From the NCBI RefSeq assembly GCF_026283955.1, contig NZ_JAPDPE010000031.1, forward strand, positions 1-42,699: 42,699 nucleotides of DNA, in the 5' to 3' direction. The position numbers and the translations under genes were made by a program. Source of the DNA: Dyella silvatica. Lineage in GTDB: Bacteria; Pseudomonadota; Gammaproteobacteria; Xanthomonadales; Rhodanobacteraceae. The notes beneath the pieces are model-generated. The model was not told the origin of the DNA and made no database searches. It saw nothing but the letters and a program-made list of their open reading frames with translations. How positions within the stretch are numbered: the first letter of the stretch is position 1; each line of letters begins with the position of its first letter. Shown one piece after another: positions 15,651 through 26,347 of this stretch.

Positions 15651-16276
15651 TCCGTATCGCCTATCGTCCCTTGTTGCTCGCTGCGGCGTTGGTGCTGTCG
15701 GGCTGCTCTTCGGCGCCGCTGCATTACTACACGCTGGTGCCTGCGGCGAGTGAGTTCGTACCGACCGCGACCCATGCTGCGATCAACGTGCCACCGGCCC
15801 CGTTCCAGTTCGAGCTGCTGCCGGTGACCGTGCCGGCGCAAGTCGATCAGCCGCAACTGGTGGTGCGTCAAGGCGGGCAGGGTGTGGCCGTACTCAATGG
15901 CGAGCGCTGGATCGCACCGCTGGGTGACGAGGTGCGCAGCGCGCTTTCCGCCGAGCTGGCTCGCGAGCTGCATACCCAGGATGTCAGCGGCCTGCCGGCG
16001 AGCGGCAAGCCGGTGTTGCGGATCAAGCTGGATCTGCGCCGCTTCGATTCCGAGCCGGGCCGCTACGCCTTGATCGATGCGGCCTGGAGTATGCGCTCGC
16101 TCAAGGGCGGCGCCACGCTGGCCTGTACCAACCGGATCAGCGAGACCGTGGACGCCGGCTACGATGCCCTGGTCCAGGGTCATCAGCGTGCGATTGCCCG
16201 GCTGGCGGCACAAATCGCTAGCGCTGCGGGGCCGTTGGCGGCGGGGCAGACGCCAGCCTGCCCGGCTGACAGCTGA
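15647..16276 (+). CDS. PqiC-like outer-membrane lipoprotein
   Basis: A 209-residue protein with a lipoprotein signal ending in LSGC (Cys20), followed by the family-typical YYTLVP segment. It belongs to the ABC-type transport auxiliary lipoprotein group (PqiC/YmbA). Asp is absent at position +2 after Cys20 (Ser instead), which favours sorting to the outer membrane. It probably anchors the distal end of the PqiB-like needle. The ATG overlaps the PqiB-like stop by 4 bases (ATGA), making it the last gene of the operon. No clear terminator hairpin was found before leuS. Confidence 0.87.
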   Translation: MIRIAYRPLLLAAALVLSGCSSAPLHYYTLVPAASEFVPTATHAAINVPPAPFQFELLPVTVPAQVDQPQLVVRQGGQGVAVLNGERWIAPLGDEVRSALSAELARELHTQDVSGLPASGKPVLRIKLDLRRFDSEPGRYALIDAAWSMRSLKGGATLACTNRISETVDAGYDALVQGHQRAIARLAAQIASAAGPLAAGQTPACPADS

Positions 16277-16354
16277 CGCACTGATCTTGCGGCCGGTCGC
16301 CGCGCCATGCGGCTTGGCTGGTGCGTGTTTTTGCAACGCCGGGCTTGGCGCTAG

Positions 16355-19653
<3,299 letters not shown>

Positions 19654-19656
19654 ACC

Positions 19657-20667
19657 ATGCCGTTGAATCCCGTCCAATGGCAAAAGGCGCTGGCCGCTGA
19701 CAGCCTGCGCCCGGTTTACCTGCTGGCCGGTGAGGAGTTGCTGGTGCTCGAGGCTGCCGATGCCCTGCGTGCGCAAGCGCGCAAGCTGGGTTATGCCGAG
19801 CGTGAAGTACTGGAAGTGGGTAGCCACTTCGATTGGAACGACCTGGCTCGCGCCGCTGCCGGCATGTCGTTGTTCGCCACCCGGCGCTTGCTCGATCTGC
19901 GCTTGCCGACCGGGCGTCCAGGCACCGAGGGCGCCAAGGCGATCAACGAGTTCTGTGCCAACCCGCCACCCGATGTAACCCTGCTCATCACCGCGATGGA
20001 CTGGAGCAACAAACACGAGGGCGCGTGGACCAAGAACCTCGACGCAGCGGGTGCACTGGTGGTGTTCAATGCACCACGACCGAACGAGTGGGCGGGCTGG
20101 ATCAGCGCTCGCTTATCCTCGCGCGGACTCTCCGCGACGGCGGATGCTGCCGCATTGTTGGCTGAGCGGGTGGAAGGCAACCTGCTCGCCGCCGCGCAGG
20201 AGATCGACAAATTGGTCGTGCTGCACGGTGAAGGAAAAATCAGCACCGCCGAAATGGAAAACCTGGTTGCCGACAGCGCCCGCTACGATGCCTTCAAACT
20301 CACCGATGCCGCCTTTGCCGGCGAAGGTGGCCGTGCCTTGCATATTCTTGCCGGGCTGCGTGCCGAAGGCGATGAGCTGATTGCCTTGATGGGTTGGCTG
20401 GTCAATCAATTGCAGTTGGCGTTGCGTTTGGCCAATGCCCGCGATTTCGCTGCGCAGGCGCGGGTCGAGCGCTTATGGCCGGCGCGCGAGCAATTATTTC
20501 GCAAGGCGCTGCGCCGCGCACCGCGTGAGCATTGGCTGCAATGCCTGGCTCGTGCCGCGCGTATCGACCGTATGGCCAAAGGCCGCGAACAAGGTGAGCC
20601 GTGGCTCGAAGCCGAGCGCTTGATCGCCACGATTGCCGAGCCGCGGGCAGCACAGGTATTGGGATGA
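19657..20667 (+). CDS. holA: DNA polymerase III subunit delta
   Basis: A 336-residue protein of the HolA family: a RPVYLLAGEELLVLEAADALR opening, a degenerate AAA+ fold and a helical C-terminal collar domain. The delta subunit opens the beta sliding clamp and is part of the clamp loader. Length and gene position (three bases after lptE) match the family. It ends with GGATGA, in which a 26-codon frame starts before nadD. Confidence 0.95.
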   Translation: MPLNPVQWQKALAADSLRPVYLLAGEELLVLEAADALRAQARKLGYAEREVLEVGSHFDWNDLARAAAGMSLFATRRLLDLRLPTGRPGTEGAKAINEFCANPPPDVTLLITAMDWSNKHEGAWTKNLDAAGALVVFNAPRPNEWAGWISARLSSRGLSATADAAALLAERVEGNLLAAAQEIDKLVVLHGEGKISTAEMENLVADSARYDAFKLTDAAFAGEGGRALHILAGLRAEGDELIALMGWLVNQLQLALRLANARDFAAQARVERLWPAREQLFRKALRRAPREHWLQCLARAARIDRMAKGREQGEPWLEAERLIATIAEPRAAQVLG

Positions 20668-20744
20668 GCGGTTGGCGCCGCGACGTGGCTGCCTGGGTGG
20701 GCCTGCTGCGCAAAGGAGCGCTAGCCAAGGCGAAGGAGTCATGA
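20664..20744 (+). CDS. Possible 26-residue peptide bridging holA and nadD
   Basis: An ATG overlaps the holA stop in an ATGA junction and opens a 26-codon frame (starting MSGWRRDVAA) that ends at a TGA one base before the nadD GTG. The nadD ribosome site (AAGGAG) lies within its last codons. The peptide is basic and amphipathic, with no recognised family. It may be a coupling peptide that carries ribosomes from holA to nadD, or the junction may be chance. No homology evidence is available. Confidence 0.3.
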   Translation: MSGWRRDVAAWVGLLRKGALAKAKES

Positions 20745-20745
20745 C

Positions 20746-21378
20746 GTGCAACCCTTAGCCATTTTCGGCGGCACCTTCGATCCGGTCCATCTGGGCCACC
20801 TTAGCGTGGCCTGGGAAGCCTCGGAATTGCTTGATGCCGAAGTGCGTTTGATGCCCGCCAGCGTGCCTCCGCACCGCCCGCCGCCGAGTGCGAGCGCCGC
20901 GCAGCGAGTGGCGATGCTGCACGCCGCGCTACAAGGACAGTCGCGACTCACGCTGGATCTGCGCGAGCTGGAACGCAGTGGTCCTTCCTATACCATCGAT
21001 ACCTTGATCGAGCTGCGGGCGGAGCAGGGCGATCGTCCACTGGTATTGCTGATCGGTGCCGATGCTTTTGCCGGATTAAGCAGCTGGCATCGTTGGATCG
21101 AGCTTTTCGATATCGCGCATATCGGGGTACTGAATCGTCCGGGCATGTCGGTTGAGTTGCAGGTGGAACTGGCGATTCAAAAGGCGGTGCGGCATATCGA
21201 CGATGCCGCGGTGTTGCGTGCGTTGCCTGCCGGAAAAATCATCGATCTTGCGGTGACGCCGCTGGAGATTTCCGCAACGCGTATTCGTGAGTTGCTCGCC
21301 GCCGGGCGCGATCCGCGCTACCTGCTGCCGAGTGGATTGTTTGACGATCCGGCGCTGCTGCAGCCTTATCGCGGTTGA
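20746..21378 (+). CDS. nadD: Nicotinate-nucleotide adenylyltransferase
   Basis: A 210-residue NadD, converting nicotinate mononucleotide and ATP into deamido-NAD in NAD synthesis. The nucleotidyltransferase motif is GGTFDPVHLGH (HLGH at 15-18), and the C-terminal ISATRIR motif is the ISSTxxR equivalent. The start is a GTG with AAGGAG 7 bases upstream. In related bacteria the next gene is usually rsfS; here the next genes are a secreted hypothetical protein and a redox-repair block, and rsfS lies about 6.7 kb further on. Confidence 0.95.
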   Translation: MQPLAIFGGTFDPVHLGHLSVAWEASELLDAEVRLMPASVPPHRPPPSASAAQRVAMLHAALQGQSRLTLDLRELERSGPSYTIDTLIELRAEQGDRPLVLLIGADAFAGLSSWHRWIELFDIAHIGVLNRPGMSVELQVELAIQKAVRHIDDAAVLRALPAGKIIDLAVTPLEISATRIRELLAAGRDPRYLLPSGLFDDPALLQPYRG

Positions 21379-21416
21379 ATTCGCTGCAAGCTTTCTTACC
21401 AAGGGACGGGATCAAG

Positions 21417-21983
21417 ATGCTACGTAAAAAGCGATGGCTCATGGCCTTGCTGTGTTGCTGGATCTATCCGCTGGCGACGCCGGCCGATGCGGCGGCGAAG
21501 TCGCCGACGCATATCGTTTGGCCGGATGGCTGGCGCGTCACCGCCACGCCGCTACCCGCTATTCTCAACAAGCCCGGCAAGCTCGGGGAAAGCTGGGAGG
21601 CGTTGAAAACCGATGCCGCCACCGGCGAAGGAGTCGCGGAGATATCGTTCGTTCGACTGGCTGTCATCACCGGCGATGATTCCGAGCTACACGCTAAATT
21701 TTTGAACGTGCAGCAATCCTATCGTCAAGGTTATCTGGCCAGGTCCCTGCAACTGGATTGCGATAACGGCAAGCCAGGCACCTTGGACACTTTGCCATCA
21801 CTGGCCAGTACCTGTGACGTACACAATGGCGCCAAGCTAGTAGCGCGGCAGTTAATGGTCACAGCGATAGGAAACGGCTATGTCTACAACCTTTTGTATA
21901 CGGCGCCGGCGAGTAGCTACGCGAATTATCTGCATGATTTCGAGTCAGTACGTGCCAGCATACGTATCGATGACAAGCCATGA
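21417..21983 (+). CDS. Secreted hypothetical protein
   Basis: A 188-residue protein starting at the ATG at 21417, preceded by AAGGGACGGG. It has a signal peptide (MLRKKRWLMALLCCWIY, cleavage near an ADAAA around residue 25). The mature part is small and soluble, with two cysteines (in LDCDNG and STCDV) that could form a disulfide. I recognise no family. It follows nadD by 38 bases and converges on msrB with 12 bases between the stops, so it may be an add-on gene of the leuS-nadD operon. Confidence 0.65.
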   Translation: MLRKKRWLMALLCCWIYPLATPADAAAKSPTHIVWPDGWRVTATPLPAILNKPGKLGESWEALKTDAATGEGVAEISFVRLAVITGDDSELHAKFLNVQQSYRQGYLARSLQLDCDNGKPGTLDTLPSLASTCDVHNGAKLVARQLMVTAIGNGYVYNLLYTAPASSYANYLHDFESVRASIRIDDKP

Positions 21984-21995
21984 TTCGTGAGACGG

Positions 21996-22607
21996 TCACC
22001 CGGCGCGGGGGATAAACCGTAGCGCGACCGAGTTCATGCAGTAGCGCAGCCCGGTCGGTTTCGGGCCATCGTCGAACACATGGCCTAGATGGCTATCACA
22101 GCCCGCACAGCTCACGGCGATACGCTCCATGCCCAAGGTGCTGTCGCTGTGTTCGATCACATTGGCCTTGGCAATCGGCTGCCAGAAGCTCGGCCAGCCG
22201 GTGCCGGAATCGAACTTGGTCGATGCATCGAACAACGCGGTATCGCAACCGGGACAGCGGTATAAACCCTTGGCGTGCTGGTTCCGGTACTGGCCGCTGA
22301 AGGCGCGCTCGGTGCCTTCACGGCGCATCACGTAGAACGCGTCGTCGCTGAGCCGCTGCCGCCATTGCGTTTCGCTCAGTACCAGCTTGCGTACCCGGCA
22401 GGGGCCGAGATGGTGGCCGTCGTCATCGGCAAAGCATTCCAGCAGCACATCAGGTGCCGCCGCTGACACTGTCGGGGCTGCATCGGCATGCGCCAGCAGC
22501 TTGCGTGCCCAGCTGCCGCCGAGCACCACGGCGGCGCCGCCAAGTACGGCAGCGCGCAGGAAGTGGCGGCGACGGGCAATGAGTGCTTGTTGATCAGAAC
22601 GTGACAT
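21996..22607 (-). CDS. msrB: Peptide methionine (R)-S-oxide reductase with Tat signal
   Basis: A 203-residue MsrB that reduces the R-epimer of methionine sulfoxide in proteins. The zinc site is CPGC (118-121) and CAGC (167-170); the catalytic Cys190 lies in RYCMNS; GTGWPSFW is the family signature. The start is the ATG at 22607 with GGAG upstream. The N-terminus has the twin-arginine pattern RRHFLR followed by a hydrophobic stretch, so export by Tat to the periplasm is likely, perhaps with zinc already bound. It lies 19 bases after the DipZ-like gene, which could supply electrons. I see no resolving Cys in the usual place near the start of the domain; Cys58 or Cys70 may serve. Confidence 0.92.
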   Translation of the reverse strand: MSRSDQQALIARRRHFLRAAVLGGAAVVLGGSWARKLLAHADAAPTVSAAAPDVLLECFADDDGHHLGPCRVRKLVLSETQWRQRLSDDAFYVMRREGTERAFSGQYRNQHAKGLYRCPGCDTALFDASTKFDSGTGWPSFWQPIAKANVIEHSDSTLGMERIAVSCAGCDSHLGHVFDDGPKPTGLRYCMNSVALRFIPRAG

Positions 22608-22626
22608 GAGGATGCTCCACGTGGAC

Positions 22627-24348
22627 TCAGCCGAAGGTAAAGGCGTAGGCCTGTACGCCGGGGTCGAGGAATTCGATGTCGAACAAGCGCTCGCCATTGC
22701 CGTTGGCCTGGCGGATCAATTGATACAGGCGTTGTTCGGTGACGCTGCCGTTGCCATCGGCATCGGTATCCATGCCGTGATCAGCGCCCGGTGCTTTGCC
22801 GTCGATGCGGACCCGAAAGCGCACTGCTTTGCCGTCGTTGCCCGGGCCGAGTACCAGGTGCAGGTCGCGGCCGCGAAAACGATAGACGATGTGACCGCCG
22901 GCTTGCTCCAGTTGCGCGCTTTCGTGGTGAACGGTCCAGCGGCCAGCCAGGCTCCATTGGTTGGAGCTCAACGCGGCTGGCGCGTGGTAGTCCCATGCAT
23001 CGTCGTTGGCCAGCTTGCCGCCAGCGAAATTCGCGGCGCGCTGGTAACCGACGTAGGTTTCCGGTGAGCGGTCGGGATCACCCGAGCCCGCCGCCTCGGC
23101 ACCCTTGGCACCCGGTTGCACGTAACCGCCCGGCAGGTTGGTCTGGCCGGCTTCGGTCAGCAATTGGCGGATCACATCCTCGCTTTGCGCGTACTCGCCT
23201 TCGCCGAAATGGTGATGGCGGATCTGCCCTTTGTTGTCGATGAAATAATGCGCCGGCCAATATTCGTTGTTAAAGCCTTTCCAGATGGCGTAGTCGTTAT
23301 CGAGCGCGACGGGGTAGTTCACGCCGAGATTGCCGATGGCCTTGGCGACGTTGTCGGGTGTTTTCTCGAAAGCGAATTCCGGCGCATGCACACCAATCAC
23401 CACCAGGCCGTGATCTTTGTATTTGTCGGCCCAGGCGCGCACATAAGGCAGCGCACGGATGCAATTGATGCAGGAGTAAGTCCAGAAATCGACCAGCACC
23501 ACCTTGCCGCGCAGCGATTGCGTGCTGAGCGGTGCGCTGTTGAACCACTGCGTGGCACCGGCCAGCGACGGCATCTCGCCTTCGACCGGCAGCGGCTCGC
23601 CGGCCTTCAGTTCAGGTTGCGGCGCCGGTGCGGGGCGTACCGCATTGACCAGCTGTTGTTCGATGCCGCCGGTACTGGCCAGCGACAGCCGCGTCAGCAA
23701 ACCGGTATCCAGCCCCAGCGCAATCGCGGCCACGCCCGCCAGAACCAGCACGCCCAATGCACGGCGTACCCATTCGCCGGTGCCGAGCGAGCGCTTCATC
23801 AAGGCAAACACCTTGCCGCCGATGAGCAGGGCCAGGCCCAGCGAGGTCGCTGCGCCGGCGGCATAGGTGAGTAACAGCAAGGTGGTCTGTACACTGGCGC
23901 CATTGAGTGCGGCGCCGGTCAGCAGCAGGCCAAGAATCGGGCCGGCACAAGGTGCCCAGAGCAAGCCGGTGGCGACGCCGAGGGCGGCGGCAGAAAACAC
24001 CGAGTCGTTGTCGGCACCGCTGCGTTGGGTGAGCTTATTGCCTAGTGCCACAAAGGGGCGGCTGACCCATTCGGCAAAATGCGCTGAAAGCAGGGTCAGG
24101 CCCAGCACTGCCAGCACCGCCATGGCAATGACGCGGCCATATTGATTGGCATGAATCGCCCAGCTACCACCCACTGCCGCCAGTGTGGCGACCAGCGCAA
24201 AGGTCAAGGCCATACCCAGCAGCATCGGCAGGCCGTTGCGCATGAAGGGACGGTCCGAGCGCGCGAACACGAACGGCAGCACCGGCAAGATGCAAGGGCT
24301 GAGGATAGTCAGCACGCCGCCCAGATAGGCAAGGATCAATACGAGCAT
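22627..24348 (-). CDS. DipZ-like CcdA-thioredoxin fusion (periplasmic electron carrier)
   Basis: A 573-residue membrane protein in three parts. Residues 1-215 are a CcdA/DsbD-like membrane domain with about six helices and paired cysteines Cys19 (SPC) and Cys134 (APC). Residues about 265-400 are a TlpA/DsbE-type thioredoxin domain whose active site is SCINC (Cys293, Cys296). Residues about 430-573 are a beta-rich domain as in the DipZ group. Such proteins move electrons from cytoplasmic thioredoxin to periplasmic targets. The operon with Tat-type msrB and the SigF-type promoter 36 bases upstream suggest that it feeds MsrB. Whether it also works in cytochrome c maturation cannot be told here. 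Confidence 0.9.
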   Translation of the reverse strand: MLVLILAYLGGVLTILSPCILPVLPFVFARSDRPFMRNGLPMLLGMALTFALVATLAAVGGSWAIHANQYGRVIAMAVLAVLGLTLLSAHFAEWVSRPFVALGNKLTQRSGADNDSVFSAAALGVATGLLWAPCAGPILGLLLTGAALNGASVQTTLLLLTYAAGAATSLGLALLIGGKVFALMKRSLGTGEWVRRALGVLVLAGVAAIALGLDTGLLTRLSLASTGGIEQQLVNAVRPAPAPQPELKAGEPLPVEGEMPSLAGATQWFNSAPLSTQSLRGKVVLVDFWTYSCINCIRALPYVRAWADKYKDHGLVVIGVHAPEFAFEKTPDNVAKAIGNLGVNYPVALDNDYAIWKGFNNEYWPAHYFIDNKGQIRHHHFGEGEYAQSEDVIRQLLTEAGQTNLPGGYVQPGAKGAEAAGSGDPDRSPETYVGYQRAANFAGGKLANDDAWDYHAPAALSSNQWSLAGRWTVHHESAQLEQAGGHIVYRFRGRDLHLVLGPGNDGKAVRFRVRIDGKAPGADHGMDTDADGNGSVTEQRLYQLIRQANGNGERLFDIEFLDPGVQAYAFTFG

Positions 24349-24384
24349 AAGAAGTAGCGTCCATCGGAGAGGTTCATTGGGGTA

Positions 24385-24410
24385 TTCGCCAAGGGTGGGG
24401 CTGGGGTTAC
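24385..24410 (-). promoter_or_regulatory. SigF-type ECF promoter for dipZ-msrB
   Basis: On the minus strand GTAACC (24410-24405) is separated by exactly 16 bases from CGAA (24388-24385). This fits the ECF pattern of an AAC-containing -35 and a CG-containing -10, and matches the SigF/NrsF-group motif of Caulobacter as I recall it. The expected start of transcription near 24378 gives a leader of about 30 bases before the ATG at 24348. Confidence 0.82.
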
Positions 24411-24422
24411 GTGGGTTGAGAG

Positions 24423-24452
24423 CGGGGAACGGGGGATGGGGAACAGGGAACG
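24423..24452. repeat. Degenerate heptamers, opposite orientation
   Basis: Four consecutive 7-base units (CGGGGAA, CGGGGGA, TGGGGAA, CAGGGAA, then CG) are the reverse complement of the TTCCCCG array at 24550-24612, with scattered mismatches. They lie 13 bases upstream of the dipZ -35 element. Together with the perfect array they form an inverted pair around a T-rich spacer. Confidence 0.75.
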
Positions 24453-24549
24453 CGAGAGTTGAGGGGGCGTTTAAGCTCTACGTTCTTTTTTCATCTTTTT
24501 GCTTTTCTTTGATTCTGCTCTTGCTTTATGGCCTCTGCTTTTTAGGCTT
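24453..24549. other. T-rich spacer between inverted heptamer clusters
   Basis: A 97-base tract much richer in T (plus strand) than the rest of the window, including runs TTTTTT and TTTTT. It lies between the inverted heptamer clusters and the two divergent ECF promoters. No gene. It would be an unpaired loop if the flanking heptamers pair, or a bendable upstream region for either promoter. Confidence 0.5.
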
Positions 24550-24612
24550 TTCCCCGTTCCCCGTTCCCCGTTCCCCGTTCCCCGTTCCCCGTTCCCCGTT
24601 CCCCGTTCCCCG
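24550..24612. repeat. Nine perfect TTCCCCG tandem heptamers
   Basis: Nine exact copies of TTCCCCG in 63 bases, ending six bases before the -35 element of the sigF promoter. Perfect identity suggests recent expansion and likely length variation by strand slippage. From memory, similar heptamer arrays occur between genes in Xanthomonadales genomes. Unit length and lack of spacers rule out CRISPR. Confidence 0.95.
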
Positions 24613-24618
24613 ACCGAA

Positions 24619-24644
24619 GTAACCCTTTCCCCGCCCGCAGCGAA
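24619..24644 (+). promoter_or_regulatory. SigF-type ECF promoter for the sigma/anti-sigma operon
   Basis: GTAACC (24619-24624), a 16-base spacer and CGAA (24641-24644) on the plus strand: the same motif and spacing as the divergent dipZ promoter. Transcription should start near 24651. It implies positive autoregulation of the sigma gene. Confidence 0.82.
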
Positions 24645-24753
24645 CCCCTCATTAAGCACTCGATGCGAGGTAATGATGAGGTTCGGCTTGACGGCTACCG
24701 GCACGATAGGTCTAGATGGCGGTTTCCCCGCATGGGGCGAGCGTCGGTCAAGC

Positions 24754-25335
24754 GTGTCTAGCGAACCTGTCAGCGCCAAAGAGCAATCCGAGCAACGCCG
24801 TATGGCGTGGATGGCGGCTGCGCAAGCGGGTGATCGGCGGGCATATGAGCGGCTTCTGGCCGATTCGGTGGCGTTGATCCGCAGCGTGGCGCGGCGGCAA
24901 GGTGTGGCGGTGGATCTGCTCGATGACGTAGTGCAGGAAACGCTGCTTACGGTGCACCGGGTACGTCATACCTATGACCCGACGCGTTCTTACGATGCCT
25001 GGCTGGCGGCGATTGCCAGCCGTCGGGCGATCGACGCATTGCGTAGCCATGGCCGCCGCGATCGCCGTGAAGCCTCTGATTCGGAGGCGCTGGAAAGTTA
25101 CCCAGACAGTGGTGATGCCTCGACCGAAACCGAGCGTACGCAGCAGGCCAAGTATTTGCGCGAGGCGATTGCCGAGCTGCCGCCGGGGCAGCGCGAAGCC
25201 GTCGAGCAACTGGGTTTGAAGGAGCAGTCGTTGGCCGAGGCGGCCGAGCACACCGGTCGTAATACCGGTGCGTTGAAAGTGAATTTGCATCGCGCGCTGA
25301 AGGCGTTGCGTAACCGTTTGTATAGAGAGCCTTAG
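24754..25335 (+). CDS. SigF-like ECF sigma factor
   Basis: A 193-residue ECF sigma factor from the GTG at 24754. Region 2 (LLDDVVQETLLTVHRVRHTYDP then AWLAAIASRRAIDALR) and region 4 (LPPGQREAVEQLGLKEQSLAEAAEHTGRNTGALKVNLHRAL) are clear. The YDP after region 2.2 and the region 4 wording resemble the SigF/ECF16-type group found with NrsF anti-sigmas. An in-frame ATG at 24673, only about 22 bases after the predicted transcription start and with GAGG close by, could add 27 residues; the extra part has no sigma character, so I prefer the GTG. Four bases after the stop comes the NrsF-type gene. It is probably activated when the anti-sigma senses metal or oxidant. Confidence 0.85.
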   Translation: MSSEPVSAKEQSEQRRMAWMAAAQAGDRRAYERLLADSVALIRSVARRQGVAVDLLDDVVQETLLTVHRVRHTYDPTRSYDAWLAAIASRRAIDALRSHGRRDRREASDSEALESYPDSGDASTETERTQQAKYLREAIAELPPGQREAVEQLGLKEQSLAEAAEHTGRNTGALKVNLHRALKALRNRLYREP

Positions 25336-25339
25336 AGGA

Positions 25340-25993
25340 ATGTCCGAGCTGAGTCGCCACGACAGTCTGATCAACACGCTCGGCGCGGAGCTGGTGCCGG
25401 TGCGGCGCTTGCTGCCGCCGTGGCGGCGCACGCTGGGCTGGCTGCTCGCGGTGTTCGCGATCGCCGTGGTGTTGTTGATGCTTAATGGCGTCGTCGGTAT
25501 GCAGCGACGCTGGGCCGGCACGCCCGATCTGGCCTGGGCCGGCGTGGGCGCCATCATCACCATGATCAGTGCCGCCTGGGCAGCGTTTGCCTTGGGTGTG
25601 CCCGGACGCTCTGCGGCGTGGGCGTGGCTGCCCTTGCCTGGCCTGCTGTTATGGCTGGGTGCCAGTGGCATGGGCTGTCTGCGAAAACTGATTGCGCCGG
25701 CAACGCACGCTGCCAGCATGCATGAGGCGGGTGATTGCCTGTTCTTTATCATCGGCTTTTCGCTACCGCTGTCGGCCTTGCTGATCTTGCTGCTGCGCCG
25801 GGCTTATCCGGTGCGCCCGGTATTGACGGCGGTGCTGATTGGCCTGGCCAGCGCGGCGGCTTCGGCCAGCTTGCTTGAAATCTGTCATTCGTTTGACTCC
25901 ACCGCCACCGATCTGTTGATGCATGCCATCGCAGTGAGCCTGGTGATCGGTGTCAACGCCGCCATGGGCGGACGGCTGCTGCAACGGCAGTGA
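25340..25993 (+). CDS. NrsF-type anti-sigma factor (DUF1109)
   Basis: A 217-residue membrane protein with six predicted helices. Cysteines at 113 (GMGC), 133 (GDCLFF) and 182 (EICHS) lie at helix ends. DUF1109/NrsF proteins of Caulobacter and relatives hold SigF-type sigma factors inactive and need two conserved cysteines to respond to heavy metals; Cys133 and Cys182 lie at nearly the same residue numbers as I recall for those cysteines. The N-terminal cytoplasmic segment (residues 1-30) would contact the sigma factor. Co-transcribed with the sigma gene four bases upstream. A GC hairpin (26011-26030) follows. Confidence 0.87.
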   Translation: MSELSRHDSLINTLGAELVPVRRLLPPWRRTLGWLLAVFAIAVVLLMLNGVVGMQRRWAGTPDLAWAGVGAIITMISAAWAAFALGVPGRSAAWAWLPLPGLLLWLGASGMGCLRKLIAPATHAASMHEAGDCLFFIIGFSLPLSALLILLLRRAYPVRPVLTAVLIGLASAAASASLLEICHSFDSTATDLLMHAIAVSLVIGVNAAMGGRLLQRQ

Positions 25994-26347
25994 CCCGGCG
26001 TAAATGAGCCGCCGCCCTGCTCGGGGCGGCCTATCGCAAGATCGTATTGATCCTGAACGGGCGACGCGCAAGCGGTTGTCAATGCGGCTGCGAGGTATAA
26101 CCTTGCGCCTCTGACAACGCCGGAACGGCTATTCAAGGATTTACGCGGCTGGGGAGCAGTCGTGGCACAGCAGCGGGTACGCACGGGTTCAATCCGCTAA
26201 CGCAGGGCTCGACGCCAGACCCGCAAGGCTGAGGCCATCCAGGACGGGTAGTCTCGGCAGATGCTTGAAGGTGCAGTTCATTCGCACGGTTTACCTAAAA
26301 CTGATCACATAAGACTGATTACTTCACAGCTTCAGGAGAACGTACCC
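25994..26347. other. Intergenic region after nrsF with a GC hairpin
   Basis: About 354 bases. A 7-bp inverted repeat (GCCGCCC at 26011-26017, GGGCGGC at 26024-26030) 17 bases after the nrsF stop may terminate the operon, though no T-run follows. No gene was found. I looked here for a SigF-type motif upstream of the next gene: ATAACC occurs near 26096 but is not followed by CGAA at the right spacing. Confidence 0.45.

Noticed and set aside
24550-24612. Heptamer array as a CRISPR
   Set aside because: The 7-base units are directly adjacent with no spacers.
24377-24622. Plus-strand frames with a repeated PFPVPRS peptide
   Set aside because: They are the translation of the heptamer array (three units give seven residues) and have no plausible start or function.
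26090-26125. ATAACC near 26096 as a third SigF-type promoter for the MXKDX-like gene
   Set aside because: The first base differs and CGAA is not found 16 bases downstream; the region is also more than 200 bases from the start codon.
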